Of a stretch of 64,000 nt of DNA, positions 42,394 through 51,821 are shown piece by piece. A program made the translations under genes and the position numbers. Under the pieces are notes generated by a model. The model saw nothing but the letters and a program-made list of their open reading frames with translations. It did no database searches and had not been told where the DNA came from. The number at the start of each line of letters is the position of its first letter. Position 1 is the stretch's first letter. Source of the stretch: Pseudomonas sp. KUIN-1 (GTDB taxonomy: Bacteria; Pseudomonadota; Gammaproteobacteria; Pseudomonadales; Pseudomonadaceae); contig NZ_AP020337.1 in the NCBI RefSeq assembly GCF_009176725.1, positions 992,001 to 1,056,000 of the forward strand. The letters run 5' to 3'.

Positions 42394-44316
42394 TCAGATA
42401 CGGAAGCGGCTGACCATCGTCTGCAGTTGCCCGCCCAGGCGTGCCAGTTCGACGCTGGACGCAGCGGTTTCTTCGCTGGCCGAAGCAGTCTGCTCGGACA
42501 CATCGCGGACATTGATGATGCTGCGGCTGATTTCCTCAGCGACCGCGCTTTGCTCTTCAGCGGCGGCGGCAATCTGCTGGTTCATCGCCTGAATGCTGGA
42601 GACCGTTTGCGTGATGCTGCCCAGCGACGTACCTGCCTGACGGCTGAGGGTCACGCTGCTGACGGTCAGTTCGCGGCTGTTGAGCATGATGCTGGACACC
42701 TGGCGCGTACCGCTTTGCAGCGCAGCGACCAGTGTTTCGATCTCCACGGTGGACTGCTGCGTACGTTGTGCCAGGCCGCGAACTTCGTCGGCAACCACGG
42801 CAAAACCACGTCCGGCTTCACCCGCACGAGCCGCTTCGATGGCGGCGTTGAGCGCCAGCAGGTTGGTCTGTTCGGCCACCGCCTTGATGACGTCCATGAC
42901 CTTGCCGATCTTGTCGCTTTCCTGCTCTAACTGAGTCATGGCATCGACCGAGCGGCCCACTTCATTGGCCAGGCGCTCGATCTGGACGATCGCTTCACCC
43001 ACCACCTTGTCACCGTCACGCGCTTCGCGGTCGGCGTTGGACGCGGCCTGCGAGGCCTGTTCGGCGTTACGCGCCACTTCTGCAACCGTCGCCGACATCT
43101 CGTGCATGGCGGTGGCGACCTGATCAGTTTCGACTTTCTGGCTGTTGACGCCAGCGCTGGTCTGTTCGGTAACCGCCGACAGCTCTTCGGCGGCACTGGC
43201 GATCTGTACGACGCTGTCGCGAATACCGCCAATCAGTTCGCGCAGAGTGGTGCCCATGCGCTGGATGCCTTGCTGCAGAACGCCGAGCTCATCACTGCGT
43301 GTCACCGCCAGGGTCTGGGTCAGGTCACCGGACGCAATACGGTCGACCACTGCCAGGGTTTCGCGCAGGGGACGGGTAATCTGCCGGGTGATGATCACTG
43401 CGGCGATGATGCCCAGAATGATAGCCAGCAGGGTGCAGGTGATCTGCGTGGTACGCGCCTGTGCGCTTTCCTGATCGCGGCGATCCAGTTGCAGCTTGTA
43501 CATGTCCTCGCTGATCTTGACGATATCCTGCCCTTGCGTGGTCATTTCCTTGCGCGCCTGGACAATCGTGCCCGTGGCGGCCTTGAAGTTTTGCAAAGTC
43601 GTCCGGTAGGCCATCAACGAGGTTTCCAGCTGCCTGAGCTGATCGGCCTGAGTGCCGCTGAAGGTCGCCTTGAGCGCGTCCAGATCCTTGACGGCCGCAT
43701 CCAGTTTCGAAACAGCTGCCTGCTCGGTCTCGGGCGTGGCATTGGTGGTGTAGCCGCGCACTTCATAGCGTGCGAGTCTCAAGTCATCCTTGGCATCGGT
43801 GACGAGTCGGTACTGCTCGAAACGGTTGGCGTCAGCCGGGTCCATGTTTCTGACTTCAGTCACAAGCTGCTCGAACACCGCGAGGCTTTTGACCGCGTGG
43901 GTCGTCAGCTCATCACGCGCAGCGGTGCTGGCCTTGTAGCCACTGCGCATGTTGTTGAGGGACTTCTGGTAGTCAGCGATCACGATGCCCAACTGATCGA
44001 GCATTTTCAGGTTTTCGGGACTTTTGAACGAGGCCCGCAGTTTTTCCTGATACGCCTTGAAGCTGTCCAGCGAGGTCTGCACGGTTTCGGCTACCTTCTC
44101 GTCGCCGTCGGCCACCATGTATTGCAGGCGCGTCACGCGCAGTTTGGTCAACTGCGCATTGAGTGAAGTAATGTCACTCATCCAGTTACTGCGGTTGATC
44201 AGCCCGCTCATGCTGGTCCAGCCAGTCAGTGCAAGAATGGCTGTAAAAACAAGTACCAGACCGAAGCCGAGGGCCAGTTTCATATTCACGCTGATGTTTG
44301 CAAACCAGCTACTCAT
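42394..44316 (-). CDS. Methyl-accepting chemotaxis protein, HBM sensor
   Basis: 640-residue transmembrane receptor. TM1 (about 13-33), a long all-helical periplasmic module of about 250 residues (35-285) of the helical bimodular (HBM) type, TM2 ([18 protein letters not shown]), HAMP and a signalling domain with [24 protein letters not shown] tip. HBM receptors such as McpS of P. putida sense tricarboxylic-acid-cycle acids and acetate, so organic acids are likely ligands. ATG 44316 is chosen as the start because it directly precedes the [21 protein letters not shown] anchor; the frame extends to 44523 without a ribosome site. Confidence 0.87.
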   Translation of the reverse strand: MSSWFANISVNMKLALGFGLVLVFTAILALTGWTSMSGLINRSNWMSDITSLNAQLTKLRVTRLQYMVADGDEKVAETVQTSLDSFKAYQEKLRASFKSPENLKMLDQLGIVIADYQKSLNNMRSGYKASTAARDELTTHAVKSLAVFEQLVTEVRNMDPADANRFEQYRLVTDAKDDLRLARYEVRGYTTNATPETEQAAVSKLDAAVKDLDALKATFSGTQADQLRQLETSLMAYRTTLQNFKAATGTIVQARKEMTTQGQDIVKISEDMYKLQLDRRDQESAQARTTQITCTLLAIILGIIAAVIITRQITRPLRETLAVVDRIASGDLTQTLAVTRSDELGVLQQGIQRMGTTLRELIGGIRDSVVQIASAAEELSAVTEQTSAGVNSQKVETDQVATAMHEMSATVAEVARNAEQASQAASNADREARDGDKVVGEAIVQIERLANEVGRSVDAMTQLEQESDKIGKVMDVIKAVAEQTNLLALNAAIEAARAGEAGRGFAVVADEVRGLAQRTQQSTVEIETLVAALQSGTRQVSSIMLNSRELTVSSVTLSRQAGTSLGSITQTVSSIQAMNQQIAAAAEEQSAVAEEISRSIINVRDVSEQTASASEETAASSVELARLGGQLQTMVSRFRI

Positions 44317-44694
44317 TGAATTCTCCAACAACTGCCATTGAAACGGTCTTATCCCTGAAAGGTATGGCATACAGGTCAGGGCGGGGTGAGGTATACAGAC
44401 ACTATCGGCAGGAACTGGCCAAGCTGAAATAAAAAATAAAGAAAGTTCCACGACGCCTGGAATATTTTTTTCCAGGCATATCATTTGCGCCAGCACACCG
44501 TTATAAAGCACCGCCGAAGTCATTAAAGTAGAGCGCCGAATTCCAGAGGGAACGGCACACCGTCGGCTGTGTTTGCGAGATCAAAACCCTATCCGTTGCA
44601 GGTTCATTGTGTGTGCAGGGCATGACATTTTTTGTGTCGCAACTTGCTCTGGCCTCCGAGCCTTCTTCCAGCAGTCCTGTTGAGATGCCTTGTC
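44317..44694. promoter_or_regulatory. Divergent promoter region of two chemoreceptors
   Basis: 378 bases between the divergent HBM and dCache receptor genes. It has AT-rich blocks around 44425-44475 where promoters may lie; no gene and no clear sigma-28 site was read with confidence. Confidence 0.4.
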
Positions 44695-46575
44695 ATGAAT
44701 TTAAAGTTTCGTCATAAGATTCTGCTGGCCGCGGCCGGTGTAGTGGTGCTGGCGTTCGCCTTGTTCACTTTGTACAACGATTACCTGCAACGTAAGACGA
44801 TCAACCAGAACCTCGAGTCCTCCGTGGGTCAAGCGGGTCAACTGACTGCCAGCAGCGTCCAGAACTGGCTGAGCGGGCGCATTCTGGTGCTGGAAAACCT
44901 CACCCAGAACGTAGCCTTTCAGGGGGTCAATTCCGACCTCAGCGGACTGGTATCGCAGTCTGCGCTGGTATCGACCTTTCAGTTCACCTATGTCGGTGAC
45001 AGCAAAGGCACATTCACCCAGCGGCCCAATGTGGACATGCCCGCGGGCTACGACCCTCGCCAACGGCCCTGGTACAAGTCCACCGTCGACGCAGGCAAGA
45101 CCATTCTCAGCGCGCCGTATCTGGCTTCTGTGGGTGGCCTGGTGGTAACGATCGCCAGCCCGGTCAAGGCGGCGGGCCAGGTCACGGGCGTCGTCGGCGG
45201 CGACCTGAGCCTCGACACGCTGGTCAAGATCATCAACTCGGTTGAATTCGGCGGGCTGGGTTACGCCTTTCTGGTCAGTGGCGACGGACAGATCATCGTC
45301 AGTCCGGACAAGGAACAGGTGATGAAAAACCTCAAGGACATCTACCCCGGACAGACCATCAGCCTGGACGCGCGCCTGCGTGAGGTGAGCCTCAATGGCC
45401 AGCAACGGCTGCTGTCATTTACCCCGATCACCGGGCTGCCCTCGGCTGACTGGTACATTGGCCTGTCGATCGACAAGGACAAGGCCTATGCGCCATTGAG
45501 CCAGTTTCGCAGCTCGGCGATGGTTGCCGTGCTGATTGCAGTGGCCGTGATTGCGTTGCTGTTGAGCCTGCTCATTCGTGCGCTGATGCGCCCGTTGACC
45601 GACATGGGGCGTGCGATGCAGGACATCGCCCAGGGCGAGGGTGATCTGACCCGGCGCCTGAGCATTCAGGGCAAGGACGAGTTCGCAGCGCTGGGTGGCT
45701 CGTTCAATCAGTTCGTGGAGCGCGTGCACGCGTCCATCGTCGAAGTGTCCTCCGCAACGCTTCAGGTGCATGACCTGTCGCAACGGGTGGTCAACTCCTC
45801 TAACTCGTCCATCGTCGGTTTCGATGAGCAGAGCGCCCGGACCAACAACGTCGCTGCAGCGATCAACGAGCTGGGCGCTGCAACCCAGGAGATTGCCCGC
45901 AACGCATCGGACGCCTCGATCCAGGCCAGTGAGGCCCGCAACCAGGCAGAAGACGGTCAGGTAGTGGTCGAGAAAACGATACATGCCATGAGCGCGCTGT
46001 CGGCCAAGATCAGTGATTCCTGCATGCAGATCGAGCAACTCAACGCCAGCACCGAAAACATCGGTCACATTCTTGATGTCATCAAAGGCATCTCGCAGCA
46101 GACCAATCTGCTGGCCCTCAACGCCGCCATCGAAGCCGCCCGCGCGGGTGAGGCCGGACGCGGTTTTGCGGTAGTTGCCGACGAGGTGCGCAACCTTGCG
46201 CATCGTACCCAGACGTCTGCCGACGAGATTCACAAGATGATTGGCGGCCTGCAGAGCGGCTCTCAGCATGCCGTACTCAACATGAATGAAAGCCAGACGT
46301 CGAGTCAGGAAAGTGTCGAAGTTGCCAATCAGGCGGGCAGTCGTCTGCGTGATGTGACACGGCGCATTGGCGATATCGATGGCATGAATCAATCCGTTGC
46401 TGCAGCGACAGAAGAGCAGACTGCCGTTGTAGAAACCCTCAATATCGATATCAATCAGATCAACACGCTTAATCAACAAGGCGTGGCCAACCTTAATGAA
46501 ACGCTCAAGGACTGTGCTGCGCTTTCGCAACAAGCCGGGCGTTTGAAGCAACTGGTCGACAGTTTCAAGATCTGA
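44695..46575 (+). CDS. Amino-acid chemoreceptor, dCache_1 type (Pct-like)
   Basis: 626-residue transmembrane chemoreceptor. TM1 (about 10-30), a double-Cache periplasmic domain (about 33-275), TM2 ([22 protein letters not shown]), HAMP, then the signalling tip [24 protein letters not shown]. In the membrane-distal Cache module [16 protein letters not shown] and VVGGDLSL supply the Tyr, Arg, Trp, Tyr, Tyr and Asp of the amino-acid-binding motif found in PctA/B/C receptors. It should therefore bind L-amino acids directly. ATG 44695 is preferred to an upstream open stretch. It is divergent from the HBM receptor. Confidence 0.9.
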   Translation: MNLKFRHKILLAAAGVVVLAFALFTLYNDYLQRKTINQNLESSVGQAGQLTASSVQNWLSGRILVLENLTQNVAFQGVNSDLSGLVSQSALVSTFQFTYVGDSKGTFTQRPNVDMPAGYDPRQRPWYKSTVDAGKTILSAPYLASVGGLVVTIASPVKAAGQVTGVVGGDLSLDTLVKIINSVEFGGLGYAFLVSGDGQIIVSPDKEQVMKNLKDIYPGQTISLDARLREVSLNGQQRLLSFTPITGLPSADWYIGLSIDKDKAYAPLSQFRSSAMVAVLIAVAVIALLLSLLIRALMRPLTDMGRAMQDIAQGEGDLTRRLSIQGKDEFAALGGSFNQFVERVHASIVEVSSATLQVHDLSQRVVNSSNSSIVGFDEQSARTNNVAAAINELGAATQEIARNASDASIQASEARNQAEDGQVVVEKTIHAMSALSAKISDSCMQIEQLNASTENIGHILDVIKGISQQTNLLALNAAIEAARAGEAGRGFAVVADEVRNLAHRTQTSADEIHKMIGGLQSGSQHAVLNMNESQTSSQESVEVANQAGSRLRDVTRRIGDIDGMNQSVAAATEEQTAVVETLNIDINQINTLNQQGVANLNETLKDCAALSQQAGRLKQLVDSFKI

Positions 46576-46596
46576 CCGTACATCCAGTGACAGAGG

Positions 46597-46624
46597 CCGG
46601 GCCACTTATACGTGGCCCGGTCTT
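46597..46624 (+). terminator. Terminator of the dCache chemoreceptor gene
   Basis: Nine-base stem CCGGGCCAC/GTGGCCCGG with a TTATAC loop, then TCTT, 21 bases past the stop codon. Confidence 0.75.
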
Positions 46625-46702
46625 CAAGAGTGAGGGCTTGCAAGTACCAGTGAGTGGGGGTGTCAGCAAGCCCGCTGGACCGCCCAGCGTCACTCGTCCA
46701 TG

Positions 46703-46729
46703 AAAAAGCCTGCTCGGTGGCAGGCTTTT
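46703..46729 (-). terminator. Terminator of the repeat-protein gene
   Basis: Ten-base stem AAAAGCCTGC/GCAGGCTTTT around TCGGTG. Read on the minus strand it ends in T4-T5, matching the end of the small exported-protein gene at 46732. Confidence 0.7.
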
Positions 46730-46731
46730 GG

Positions 46732-46995
46732 TCAGAGATCCTTTTTAACCTCTTTATCGATGTGCTTGTCAGCCTTGTGACGTTCCTTGTCGTCATGTTT
46801 AGCACCTTTGTCAACCTCGTCAGCGTCGTGCTTCACGCCCTTGTCCACTTCCTTGGCGTCATGATCGACGCCTTTATCCAGTTCACGGTTATCGTGTCGG
46901 ACACCCTTTTCCAGCTCACTCTCTGCAAGGGCGACGGGCGCTACAGCACCCGTCAGGAAGAGGGCGGCAGTCATTGAGAGTACGAGTTTACGCAT
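46732..46995 (-). CDS. Small exported protein with tandem 11-residue repeats
   Basis: 87-residue secreted or periplasmic protein. Signal peptide MRKLVLSMTAALFLTGAVAPVALA is followed by three to four near-perfect 11-residue repeats of the type ELDKGVDHDAK / EVDKGVKHDAD / EVDKGAKHDDK, then a Lys/His/Asp-rich tail. Eleven-residue periodicity favours a right-handed amphipathic coil with alternating acidic, basic and His residues; metal or acid-stress binding is conceivable but unproven. AAGGAG lies 6 bases upstream of ATG 46995. I do not recognise a named family, although similar small repeat proteins occur in Pseudomonas. Confidence 0.75.
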   Translation of the reverse strand: MRKLVLSMTAALFLTGAVAPVALAESELEKGVRHDNRELDKGVDHDAKEVDKGVKHDADEVDKGAKHDDKERHKADKHIDKEVKKDL

Positions 46996-47121
46996 GCTTT
47001 GCTCCTTCATGAGAAATGCTGGCTCTTCTTGAGCCATCACTTTCGAGCATAGACCAGGCATTCAGAGTGAAAAATGCAGTTCGTCGAAAGGCCGACTCGA
47101 GTAACGATCCAGTCCCGGCCT

Positions 47122-48264
47122 TCAAGCAACTGCTTTAACCAGAATGCTTGCGTCGATCTGCTCAATCGATGTCACCCCGGTCAACGTCATCGCCACATGC
47201 ATTTCCCTGGCAAAAATATCCAGCATATTCTCGACGCCACGCTGCCCATCGGCGCCCAGCGCATAGGCCATCGAGCGTCCGAGCAACACGCCTTTGGCAC
47301 CGAGGGCGAGCATGCGCACCACATCAAGACCCGAGCGAATGCCGGAGTCGGCCAGCACTGTCAGGTCACTGCCGACCGCCTGAACAATCGGCGGCAAAGC
47401 CTTGGCGGTGGACAGCACGCCATCCAGCTGACGTCCGCCGTGGTTGGATACGACAATGCCGTCCGCGCCAAAACTCAGCGCATCTCTGGCATCCTGCGGA
47501 TCGAGAATGCCCTTGATGATCATCGGGCCTTGCCAGAACTCACGAATCCACTCCAGATCCCTCCAGCTGATGGACGGGTCGAAGTTGTTCGCCAGCCAGC
47601 CCACATAATCTTCCAGGGTGGTGGCCTTGCCCAGGTATCTGGAGATATTGCCCAGATCATGGGGGCGACCGAGCAGGCCGACATTCAGTGCCCAGTCCGG
47701 CTTGGTCATGGCTTGCAGAATGCGTCGAGGCGCGGCATAAGGCCCTGACATGCCCGAGTGCGCATCACGATAACGCGCGCCGGGCGTTGGCATGTCGACG
47801 GTAAAGACCAGCGTCGTGACGCCCGCCGCCTTGGCACGCTCCAGAGCGTTTTTCATAAAGCCACGGTCTTTGAGCACGTAGAGCTGAAACCAGATCGCTT
47901 GATCGCTCTGCGACGCTACCTCTTCAATCGAACACACCGACACCGTCGACAGACAGAATGGAATCCGCTTGTTCGCCGCGGCCCTGGCTGCCTGCACTTC
48001 ACCGCGGCGCGCATACATTCCGCTCAGGCCTACGGGGCTGAGGATAATCGGCATCGCCAGGGATTCGCCAAACAGTCTGGTTTCAAGACTCACGTTATCG
48101 ACATTTTTCAGGACCCGCTGGCGCAAGCTGATATCGGCCAGGTCCGAACCGTTGGCACGCAGCGTGTGCTCTGCATACGCACCGCCGTCAATGTAATCAA
48201 ACAGAAAACGCGGGAGTTTGCGTTTGGCCGCTGCACGGTAATCGGATGCCGAAGAAATAATCAT
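47122..48264 (-). CDS. lldD: L-lactate dehydrogenase, FMN-dependent
   Basis: 380-residue membrane-associated flavoenzyme oxidising L-lactate to pyruvate and passing electrons to the quinone pool. Alpha-hydroxy-acid oxidase family marks: [19 protein letters not shown] at the N-terminus, [16 protein letters not shown] (FMN), [29 protein letters not shown], and the catalytic His in [11 protein letters not shown], followed by [29 protein letters not shown] gives the ribosome site. The divergent LysR regulator 130 bases away may control it; no lactate permease is adjacent. Confidence 0.93.
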   Translation of the reverse strand: MIISSASDYRAAAKRKLPRFLFDYIDGGAYAEHTLRANGSDLADISLRQRVLKNVDNVSLETRLFGESLAMPIILSPVGLSGMYARRGEVQAARAAANKRIPFCLSTVSVCSIEEVASQSDQAIWFQLYVLKDRGFMKNALERAKAAGVTTLVFTVDMPTPGARYRDAHSGMSGPYAAPRRILQAMTKPDWALNVGLLGRPHDLGNISRYLGKATTLEDYVGWLANNFDPSISWRDLEWIREFWQGPMIIKGILDPQDARDALSFGADGIVVSNHGGRQLDGVLSTAKALPPIVQAVGSDLTVLADSGIRSGLDVVRMLALGAKGVLLGRSMAYALGADGQRGVENMLDIFAREMHVAMTLTGVTSIEQIDASILVKAVA

Positions 48265-48394
48265 GACGTTTTCCTGAGCGAATAAATCTACGAAGCGAGG
48301 CCGCCAAGGGGGAGCGGCAGGTTCAGATTACGGAAAAACCGACTATGATCAAAACAACTAATACAACTTGAATTCAGTCGGAAATCGAATACTC

Positions 48395-49291
48395 GTGAAC
48401 CTTCGAACATTACGCACTTTTGTCGAAGTGGTACGTCAGGGTAGCTTCTCCCAGGCCGCTGACGTGGTGTCGCTTACCCAGTCCACCGTCAGCAAAGCCG
48501 TCAAGACCCTTGAGGACGAATTGGGCACGCCGCTGTTGAGTCGCATTGGCCACCGCAGCGAACTGACCGCCGCCGGCGAAATTGTCTACCGCCGCGCCCT
48601 GACCCTGTTGGCCGAACGCAACGATCTGCTGACCGAGCTCAACGACCTGCGTGGTTTGAAGGGCGGCGTGCTGCGCATCGGTCTGCCACCCGTCGGCAGT
48701 GGTGCGCTTTTCGCCGCCATGTTCACTCAATACCGCGCCCGCTATCCGGATATCGATATTCAGCTCACCGAACACGGCGCGAGCAAACTGCATGAGTGCC
48801 TGGCTTCGGGAGAAGTCGAGCTGGCAGCACTGTTGAAGATGAACTCGTTCAGTGAAGAGTTCGATTACCAGGATGTGCGTATCGAGCCAGTGGTGGTGGT
48901 CATGGCAGAGAACCACCCGTTGGCCAAGCGCAAACAGGTCGTCATTGAAGACCTGGCCGAAACGCCGTTTATCCTCTTCGAGGCCGGATTTGCACTGAAT
49001 ACCATGATTAAACTGGCCTGCGACCGCAAGGGCGTGACGCCCAAAGTGACTGCGCGCAGCGGTCAGGTCGACTTTATTGTGGATCTGGTCTCGGCAGGGC
49101 TGGGTGTCGCGTTCTTGCCGAGGATGCTGGCGCAGAAGCACTGTCACGACGGGATTCGACTGGTTGCGCTGAACGAACCGGATACCGATTGGCATATGGT
49201 GTTGGCATGGCGCAAGAACGCGCACTTGTCACCTGCGGCCGAGGCCTGGTTGGCGCTCGCCAGGGAAACCCGTCTCCCGACGACGTCCTGA
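48395..49291 (+). CDS. LysR-type transcriptional regulator
   Basis: 298-residue LTTR: N-terminal winged helix-turn-helix (about 3-62: LRTLRTFVEVVRQGSFSQAADVVSLTQSTVSKAVKTLEDELG in pieces) and a periplasmic-binding-like effector domain (about 92-298) with LRIGLPPVGSG and DFIVDLVSAGLGVAFLPRMLA. Start is GTG 48395 (VNLRTLRTF); an in-frame TTG at 48368 would add nine residues without a ribosome site. It is divergent from lldD across 130 bases, the usual setting for LysR control of the neighbour. Effector unknown; hydroxy acids are plausible. Confidence 0.88.
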   Translation: MNLRTLRTFVEVVRQGSFSQAADVVSLTQSTVSKAVKTLEDELGTPLLSRIGHRSELTAAGEIVYRRALTLLAERNDLLTELNDLRGLKGGVLRIGLPPVGSGALFAAMFTQYRARYPDIDIQLTEHGASKLHECLASGEVELAALLKMNSFSEEFDYQDVRIEPVVVVMAENHPLAKRKQVVIEDLAETPFILFEAGFALNTMIKLACDRKGVTPKVTARSGQVDFIVDLVSAGLGVAFLPRMLAQKHCHDGIRLVALNEPDTDWHMVLAWRKNAHLSPAAEAWLALARETRLPTTS

Positions 49292-49369
49292 AATCCCGGA
49301 GGCGTGCTTTAAGCACACGCAGGGGGGGGCTCGGAGGCATAAGAGGTGTGACAAAACAGGAAGGCCAGA

Positions 49370-49403
49370 AACAAGAAAGCCCGCACGAGGCGGGCTTCTT
49401 GTT
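49370..49403. terminator. Long hairpin at the edge of the accessory region
   Basis: AACAAGAAAGCCCGC pairs with GCGGGCTTCTTGTT (one bulged base) around ACGAG. It stands 78 bases after the LysR stop and marks the end of the core genes. Confidence 0.7.
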
Positions 49404-49874
49404 GATTCACAGTGATCAGAAGAAAACTGTGAATCGGTACTTGGTGGTACACAGGCAATTGAACTGGTTATTTAAGCACCTGTATTTATTGAATATCTTC
49501 GACTGCGTGTTTTAAAGGGATACACCTGGGGATACACGGCGCTCTCTGCTGGGCTGTTTTTTTGCCTGTCCGCGCAGATGAATTGTCTCGCCATAGGCTA
49601 CCGACTATTGCCGACGAACGGTGAAAGTCTTGCCGGTTTTGACATTCACCTATCTGGGCGCACTTCAAGGCAGGGTGTAACAGCCGGTGTAACAGCAGAA
49701 CCGCAGTCGCCACGCTAGCCACTCCGGGACCGGGTAGTGGTCATCCATGGGGTTGGTTCTCGCAATGGTGGCGTTCGTTCGGCGCGGCGGGATATTCCTT
49801 AATTAACCTGGGCTCCCATTTCGGTAGGACAGTTACTGGAAACTACTGATATTCCGGCAGTTTGGATTTGCCGC
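49404..49874. other. Gene-poor junction to the accessory region
   Basis: No convincing gene. Short minus-strand frames exist, including a 40-codon one from about 49596 to 49474 encoding SAVYPQVYPFKTRSRR and a frame reading NVKTGKTFTVRRQ; such VYP-rich tails recall the ends of phage integrases, but no catalytic domain is present. GGGATACAC occurs twice at 49518-49540 and GGTGTAACAG twice near 49674-49697 (the second written GGTGTAACAGCAG). This may be the scar of a lost integrase or attachment site. Confidence 0.35.
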
Positions 49875-50117
49875 TTACAGGCGCATCTGCCGGAGGACCT
49901 GTCGCGGATCGGCACCGGCTGATATAGCGGATATGGCGTCCTTGGTGAGCTGATCTAAGGCCTTTTCCTCGAACGCTGCGGCCATTGAGGCAGCCTTGCG
50001 CACGATCAGCACAGCCAGCTCCTGAGGGAATTCAACAGCAGACGGGGTTGGCAGATAATCGCAGTCAATAATGGACACGGCTTTATCCTCGGTTGGCGTC
50101 GGATCAGTTGCGGTCAT
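49875..50117 (-). CDS. Small hypothetical protein
   Basis: Eighty-residue acidic protein (TATDPTPTEDKAVSIIDCDY at the start; QELAVLIVRKAASMAAAFEEKALDQLTKDAISAISAG helix in the middle, in pieces). It is mostly helical and ends RQVLRQMRL. No known domain is recognised. ATG 50117 lacks a strong ribosome site; an in-frame TTG at 50132 is an alternative. A nine-codon frame (MPARCGPAP) overlaps its start and has GGAG upstream, which may couple its translation. It belongs to the accessory block. Confidence 0.5.
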   Translation of the reverse strand: MTATDPTPTEDKAVSIIDCDYLPTPSAVEFPQELAVLIVRKAASMAAAFEEKALDQLTKDAISAISAGADPRQVLRQMRL

Positions 50118-50343
50118 GGGGCGGGCCCACAACGCGCTGGCATGTTATCAGCTCCGCGGGAGGCAACTATACCAATTCCGGGTTTGCCGATCGGGGCGAT
50201 GGATCGAAATCTGATGGGGTAGCGCTTCACGACCCCATGGCTCAAAGGTGAGTCATGATCACAATTAAATCCCACCTGCTCCGACCTGCTGTCAGGCTGA
50301 TGGAAGCCACGGTAAATATTTGAGGAACACCGAGCGACACCAC

Positions 50344-51171
50344 TCAGCCAAGAGTAGGTGTCGCGCCCGATAGCAGCGAGTCGAGAAGCGCTTTGAGCGA
50401 TATTTTCTGAAGGCACAGATCCCCGTCGTCTCCGTACTTGGCTATCGCCCACATCACCCCCTGACCCATGTCAAAGACAACGGTGCGCCTGGACATCAGC
50501 CACCCCTCGCGAGGATTTCTCCACGACCACGCATGTTGACCCCGGTACGACTCAGCCACGATTCCATCGAACGCTTTGCCGTGGTGCAATTCAAACATCG
50601 CACCCGGCGACGTGTCAGCAGCAATATCGCTCCTGCGAAAATAGCCATAACCGCTGCCGTCATGACTCGGTTGCCTAAAGTAGCTCGACCATTTCGTATA
50701 GGTAGGCATTCCCAGCTTGAAATCGCGCAGCCGCTCGTGATTAGGATCAGGTAGCGATTCGCCTATCCGGATGTGCTCCTTGAATTTCTCGCCGTTCACG
50801 ATCCAGATCATTCGCTCTCCATAGAACGTCTCGCGGCTTTTCATTTCCTCGATACTCATAGGAGAGTTCTGTAGCTCAATGACCGTGCCGTCAGGCCGCT
50901 TCACATCTGCGATGTGCCTCTCGCCAGAGTGGTCAAAGGCGACGACCTCCTGCCACTCGAATGGAAACAGTGCTTTCCAGGCGCGATGCCAAGGGCCCTC
51001 GTTCTCCATCCACGGATCGCAGTGTCGATGGCCGGCGTGTGCCCAGTGCCAGCGGATGATAGGACCGCATTTCGCCTGTGCGGGCTTTCCACACAATGGA
51101 CATTCGCCTTTCAGACCCGGCGCTGGCGCAGAGCGCGCTCCACTCACAAGAGCTACTTCCATTGATGGCAT
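50344..51171 (-). CDS. CoiA-like competence/nuclease family protein
   Basis: 275-residue soluble protein. N-terminal zinc-ribbon-like CPLCGKPAQAKCG and HWAHAGHRHCD, then the CoiA-family core: ENEGPWHRAWKALFP, ERHIADVKRPDGTVIELQNS, with Asp and Glu-x-Gln of a PD-(D/E)XK-type nuclease site, followed by EMKSRETFYGERMIWIV. The C-terminal half (about 140-275) is not recognised. CoiA proteins aid natural transformation in Gram-positives; copies in proteobacterial islands are of unknown role, and DNA binding or cleavage is expected. ATG 51171 follows GGGAGG at the right distance; TTG 51201 would be longer. Confidence 0.72.
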   Translation of the reverse strand: MPSMEVALVSGARSAPAPGLKGECPLCGKPAQAKCGPIIRWHWAHAGHRHCDPWMENEGPWHRAWKALFPFEWQEVVAFDHSGERHIADVKRPDGTVIELQNSPMSIEEMKSRETFYGERMIWIVNGEKFKEHIRIGESLPDPNHERLRDFKLGMPTYTKWSSYFRQPSHDGSGYGYFRRSDIAADTSPGAMFELHHGKAFDGIVAESYRGQHAWSWRNPREGWLMSRRTVVFDMGQGVMWAIAKYGDDGDLCLQKISLKALLDSLLSGATPTLG

Positions 51172-51201
51172 ACCCGCCTCCCATTCGATGATGCGAGTCA
51201 A

Positions 51202-51821
51202 TGTAGCTGAAATCCGCCTGGGTGCATTTCATTCCTGGGTATGTCCAAAACAGGAGAGGACGCTTGCTATCAGTCAGCCAGACAATATGTCGACCGGCGC
51301 CCAAGTTGCCAGTCAAAACGCCCTGGTTTTGCTGGAAACCAAAGTGGAAACCAGCGACTGGCAACCATTATTTTTTGATATCGGGCGGACGACAGGATCG
51401 TGCATTGGCGGCTGCGAACCTCAGTGCGAAGCTGGGCCTGATACGGCCCCAGAGTGCGCACCAGTCATGCGTACCGAGCTGCGTACTTAGTGTGCGCAAT
51501 CTAGGGGAGTGCAACTGCTTCCCGATATTCGTTGCTAGAAAAGACCTAGTCGCATGGCAGCGTTGTAGTTGGTGAGTATTGACGGCCAGCCTGGCTCAGC
51601 GGGCGGCATGATTAATTAATGGGTACCAGGCTAGCCGGCCAAAACACTAGGTCTCGGCAGCTCCAACGTAACGGATGAGTAGCATTGCAGCAACGTTCAA
51701 GCCGACAGATGGAATGGCGGCATAAATCCGGACCGGCTGAAGGAAAGCGTTTTGACGACCCGTAGGAAAGATGCGAGCGTGGTCACTGAAAGCTCGAACG
51801 TCGAAACACAAGGGCAGTGAG
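51202..51821. other. 620-base stretch without a recognised gene
   Basis: Short frames on both strands show no ribosome site with plausible coding content. GGGTACCAGGC and other unremarkable sequence; likely promoters for the flanking divergent CoiA-like and HTH genes. Confidence 0.4.

Noticed and set aside
49486..49722. 78-codon minus-strand frame in the junction region.
   Set aside because: Composition and overlapping short frames look like decayed DNA, and no integrase motif is visible.
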